The notes under the pieces are model-generated. The model saw nothing but the letters and a program-made list of their open reading frames with translations. It made no database searches and was not told the DNA's origin. Made by a program: the position numbers and the translations under genes. Source: Acidisoma sp. L85 (GTDB lineage Bacteria > Pseudomonadota > Alphaproteobacteria > Acetobacterales > Acetobacteraceae). Taken from it: a DNA stretch of 57,377 nt. This document shows, piece after piece, positions 55,128 through 57,377 of the stretch. How positions within the stretch are numbered: the stretch's first letter is position 1; each line of letters begins with the position of its first letter. The stretch lies in the NCBI RefSeq assembly GCF_009765865.1, contig NZ_LMUQ01000052.1, forward strand, positions 18,095-75,471, read 5' to 3'.

Positions 55128-55867
55128 ACCCAGTCGCGCATCCCCTTGCCCCGCGCGAGACGGCGCGTCTCCGCCGAACCCACCAGCACCAGGGTGCGCA
55201 TATCAGCGCCCGCCGAATCAGCTTGCGCCAGCGCGACGATCTCCAGCCGTTCGTCCGGCCTGCTGACGGCGGTGGCGAAGACCACCGGCGTCTCGGGCGG
55301 CAGCACCGCGCGCAGGCAATCCAGCGAGGCGCCGAGCTGCCACGGCCGCGCGCGGGAGACCGGGTTGTAGAGCGCGAGCACGAAGCCGGCTTTCGCCGCC
55401 GCCTCCAGCCGCCGCAATATCAGCGGCCAAGGCTTGAGATTGTCCGAGAGCGAGACGACAGCGAAGTCATGACCCAGCGGCGCCCCCAGCCGCGCCGCCG
55501 CCGCGAACATGGCGGAGACGCCGGGCACCACCGTCACCTCCAGATTCCGCCAAACCGGTTCGCCCGCCTCGATCGCCTCGAAGACCGCGCTCGCCATCGC
55601 GAAGACGCCAGGGTCGCCGCCCGAAACGATGCCAACCCGGCCGCCCGATGCGGCAAGCGCCAAGGCGGCACGGGCGCGGGCAAGCTCCTCCCGATTGTCC
55701 GAGCCATGGCGGACCTGGCCGGCGCGCGGCGGCACACGGTCCACATAGGCGGAATAGCCGAAAAGGTCGGTGCAGGCGTCCAGCGCGGCCCGCGCTTCGC
55801 CGGTCAGCAGCGCGTCATCGCCCGGCCCGAGGCCGATGACATAAAGGGCGCCGGATGCGCAGCTCAC
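55097..55867 (-). CDS. cobJ: Precorrin-3B C17-methyltransferase
   Basis: A 256-aa SAM methylase driving ring contraction. Motifs: LYVIGLGPGDDALLTGEARA, FGYSAYVDRVP, VGIVSGGDPGVFAMASAVFE, VVPGVSAMFAAAARLGAPLG and LYNPVSRARPWQL. The GTG start at 55867 overlaps the cobI stop. Confidence 0.94.
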   Translation of the reverse strand: MSCASGALYVIGLGPGDDALLTGEARAALDACTDLFGYSAYVDRVPPRAGQVRHGSDNREELARARAALALAASGGRVGIVSGGDPGVFAMASAVFEAIEAGEPVWRNLEVTVVPGVSAMFAAAARLGAPLGHDFAVVSLSDNLKPWPLILRRLEAAAKAGFVLALYNPVSRARPWQLGASLDCLRAVLPPETPVVFATAVSRPDERLEIVALAQADSAGADMRTLVLVGSAETRRLARGKGMRDWVYTPRGSAAA

Positions 55868-56589
55868 CGCGGCCTCTGGCGGCCGGGAACCAGGATGAGC
55901 GAGAAATACGGCGCCGTGTCGTCCAATTTCTCCGTCAGCAACTGGATCCGCGAGCCGGTCATGGTGCCGCGCTCGACATAGACCGCGCGATTCGCCCGCC
56001 CCGCCGTTTCCAGCGCCGCGCGCACCTTGGGCAGGTTGCGCCCAAGCTTCATGATCACCGCCGCGTCGGCCCCCGCGAGATGCCCGGCCAGCGCCTCGGC
56101 CGTCATGGTGCCGGGCAACACCGCCAGCACATCGTCGCCATGGGTCATCGGCAGCCGCGCTTCGGCCCAGCAGCCGCTCATGCCCAACACCCCCGGCACG
56201 ATTTCGGTCGCGAAACGGTCGCGCAGCCGGTCGAAGAGATACATCGAGGAGCCATAGAAGAACGGATCGCCCTCGCAGAGCAGCGCGACATCTAGCCCTG
56301 TCGCCAGCCGCTCGGCCAAAGTCTCGGCAGCGGCGGCGTAGCAGGCGGCCATGGCATCGACATAGCGCCCGTCATGCGGCGAGATCTCGGTCGTCATCGG
56401 ATAGTCGAAACGCAATTCCTCGGCCCGGGGCGCGATCATCCCCTCGGCGATGCCCCGCGCATGGCCGATGCGGCCGGCCTTGGCGAAATAGGCGACGACC
56501 GGCGCCGCCCCCAGGATGCGCGCCGCCTTGCGCGTGACCAGCTCCGGGTCGCCGGGTCCCATGCCGAGGGTGAAGAGCGTGCCGCTCAC
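55864..56589 (-). CDS. cobI: Precorrin-2 C20-methyltransferase
   Basis: A 241-aa SAM methylase with LFTLGMGPGDPELVTRKAAR, VALLCEGDPFFYGSSMYLFD and VPGVLGMSGCWAEARLPM. The start is GTG 56589, overlapping the cobH stop as GTGA; an upstream in-frame extension runs through cobH and is rejected. Confidence 0.94.
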   Translation of the reverse strand: MSGTLFTLGMGPGDPELVTRKAARILGAAPVVAYFAKAGRIGHARGIAEGMIAPRAEELRFDYPMTTEISPHDGRYVDAMAACYAAAAETLAERLATGLDVALLCEGDPFFYGSSMYLFDRLRDRFATEIVPGVLGMSGCWAEARLPMTHGDDVLAVLPGTMTAEALAGHLAGADAAVIMKLGRNLPKVRAALETAGRANRAVYVERGTMTGSRIQLLTEKLDDTAPYFSLILVPGRQRPR

Positions 56590-57215
56590 TCTCGCTCGCT
56601 CGCCACCGCATTGACGGCCGAGACCGCCATGGCGCTGCCACCCCGCCGACCCTCGACGATGACGTAGGGAAGCTTGGCATAGGCCGCGAGCGCCGCCTTG
56701 GATTCGGCGGCGCCCACGAACCCTACCGGCAGGCCGATCACCGCCGCCGGTGGAGGCGCCCCGGCATCGATCAATTCGAGCAGGTGAAACAAGGCCGTCG
56801 GCGCATTGCCGATGGCGACCAAGGCGCCACCCAGCCGCTCGCCCCAAAGCTCCAGCGCCGCCGCCGAGCGGGTATTGCCGATCCGGGCGGCGATTGCTGG
56901 CACCTCGCACGCATCCAGGGTGCAGAGGATCTCGTTCATGGCCGGCAGGCGCGCGCGGGTGATGCCATTCGCGACCATCTTGGAATCGCAGAGGATCGGC
57001 GCGCCGGCCAGCAGCGCCGCGCGGGCGGCCTTCGCGAAACCGCCGCCGAAACGGATGGCCTCAGCCACCTCCACCATGCCGCAACCATGGATCATGCGAA
57101 CCGCGATGCGCGACTCTTCGGGCGTGAAACGCGAGAGATCGGCCTCGGCCCGGATGATGGCGAAGGACCGCTCGTAAATCGCGGCGCCCTCGCGGATGTA
57201 GTCGTATCTTGTCAT
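56586..57215 (-). CDS. cobH: Precorrin-8X methylmutase
   Basis: A 209-aa isomerase moving the C-11 methyl group to C-12. It shows AVRMIHGCGMVEVAEAIRF (with the catalytic His), PILCDSKMVANGITRARLP, IGNAPTALFHLLELID and VIGLPVGFVGAAESKAAL. It is coupled to the partial cobG by TGATG-type overlap (start 57215, cobG stop 57212-57214). Confidence 0.95.
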   Translation of the reverse strand: MTRYDYIREGAAIYERSFAIIRAEADLSRFTPEESRIAVRMIHGCGMVEVAEAIRFGGGFAKAARAALLAGAPILCDSKMVANGITRARLPAMNEILCTLDACEVPAIAARIGNTRSAAALELWGERLGGALVAIGNAPTALFHLLELIDAGAPPPAAVIGLPVGFVGAAESKAALAAYAKLPYVIVEGRRGGSAMAVSAVNAVASERE

Positions 57216-57377
57216 GCGGCGGTCTCTAGCACCGCTGGTGTTTCAATCAGACTGAGGCCCCGCAACGCCGGAGGGTCCGCGGCGCGCCCGTCCGTAAGGA
57301 AATCGAGGCGGCCCGCGCGCCCGACCAGCATCAGCGGGGCGGGGCCGGGGGGAGCGCAGCCCCTGGGGCAGCCGGAG
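57212..57377 (-). CDS. cobG: Precorrin-3B synthase CobG, C-terminal end only
   Basis: The last 54 codons before the window edge read SGCPRGCAPPGPAPLMLVGR at the start of the visible part and end PAVLETAA. The CxxxC pair in SGCPRGC matches the iron-sulfur/siroheme half-motif of nitrite/sulfite reductase-like CobG proteins. CobG uses O2 to make precorrin-3B, which points to the aerobic pathway. Most of the gene lies outside. Confidence 0.85.
   Translation of the reverse strand, partial: SGCPRGCAPPGPAPLMLVGRAGRLDFLTDGRAADPPALRGLSLIETPAVLETAA

Overview
The window is GC-rich (mid-60s % by eye) with dense, mostly overlapping operons. It reads as an alphaproteobacterial chromosome, most likely Rhodospirillales/Acetobacteraceae. 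The basis is the xseB-ispA-dxs operon, a long (about 1070 aa) GlgE beside a TreS-maltokinase fusion, an O2-dependent type cobalamin cluster that uses CbiD, and MarR-OmpR-EnvZ regulators. The lineage is an inference from gene content. No rRNA, tRNA, CRISPR array, transposase or phage gene is visible.

Layout. 1-5.9 kb (minus): TreS-maltokinase (runs off the left edge) and GlgE, the trehalose to maltose-1-phosphate to alpha-glucan route. 6.2-8.1 kb: a glycosyltransferase and an unknown exported protein, converging. 8.2-10.3 kb: a stand-alone elongation factor G with a clear terminator. 10.7-22.2 kb (plus): a surface or export locus with an ABC exporter carrying a dead C39-like domain, an HlyD adaptor, a Sel1-repeat protein, a 1001-aa double glycosyltransferase, a ChW-like repeat protein and a GT4 glycosyltransferase. 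22.7-25.2 kb: a NodT/OprM-type outer-membrane factor divergent from a TetR regulator, with a 15-bp palindrome between them. 25.4-32.6 kb: DoxX, a TPR lipoprotein, a Kef-type antiporter, a DUF1127 protein with a small Arg-rich peptide gene, GNAT, OtsA, OtsB (a second trehalose route) and YraN. 32.7-38.6 kb: a membrane-anchored unknown protein, then xseB-ispA-dxs-flavin reductase. 38.7-42.9 kb: a MarR-OmpR-EnvZ operon divergent from ilvE, then a C-terminally truncated CobC-like histidine phosphatase. 43.1-46.8 kb: a complete sugar ABC importer. 47.0-57.4 kb: cobalamin genes cobG(partial)-H-I-J-[cobK]-L-E-M-[cbiD]-A-B-T-S, where the two bracketed genes lie on the opposite strand.

The most unusual signal is a dispersed palindromic repeat of about 87-101 bp with four copies in the window. 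Each copy can fold as a closing stem plus three hairpin arms (cloverleaf or four-way junction), and arm 2 shows a compensatory base change between copies. All four copies sit between the 3' ends of convergent genes, in gaps of about 210-260 bp. The simplest reading is a mobile or amplified palindrome that works as, or was selected as, a bidirectional terminator. One copy abuts a gene that lacks its expected C-terminus.

Functionally the window combines alpha-glucan/trehalose metabolism, envelope glycan and export functions, isoprenoid precursor supply, and most of the corrin-ring methylation pathway plus late steps of B12 assembly.
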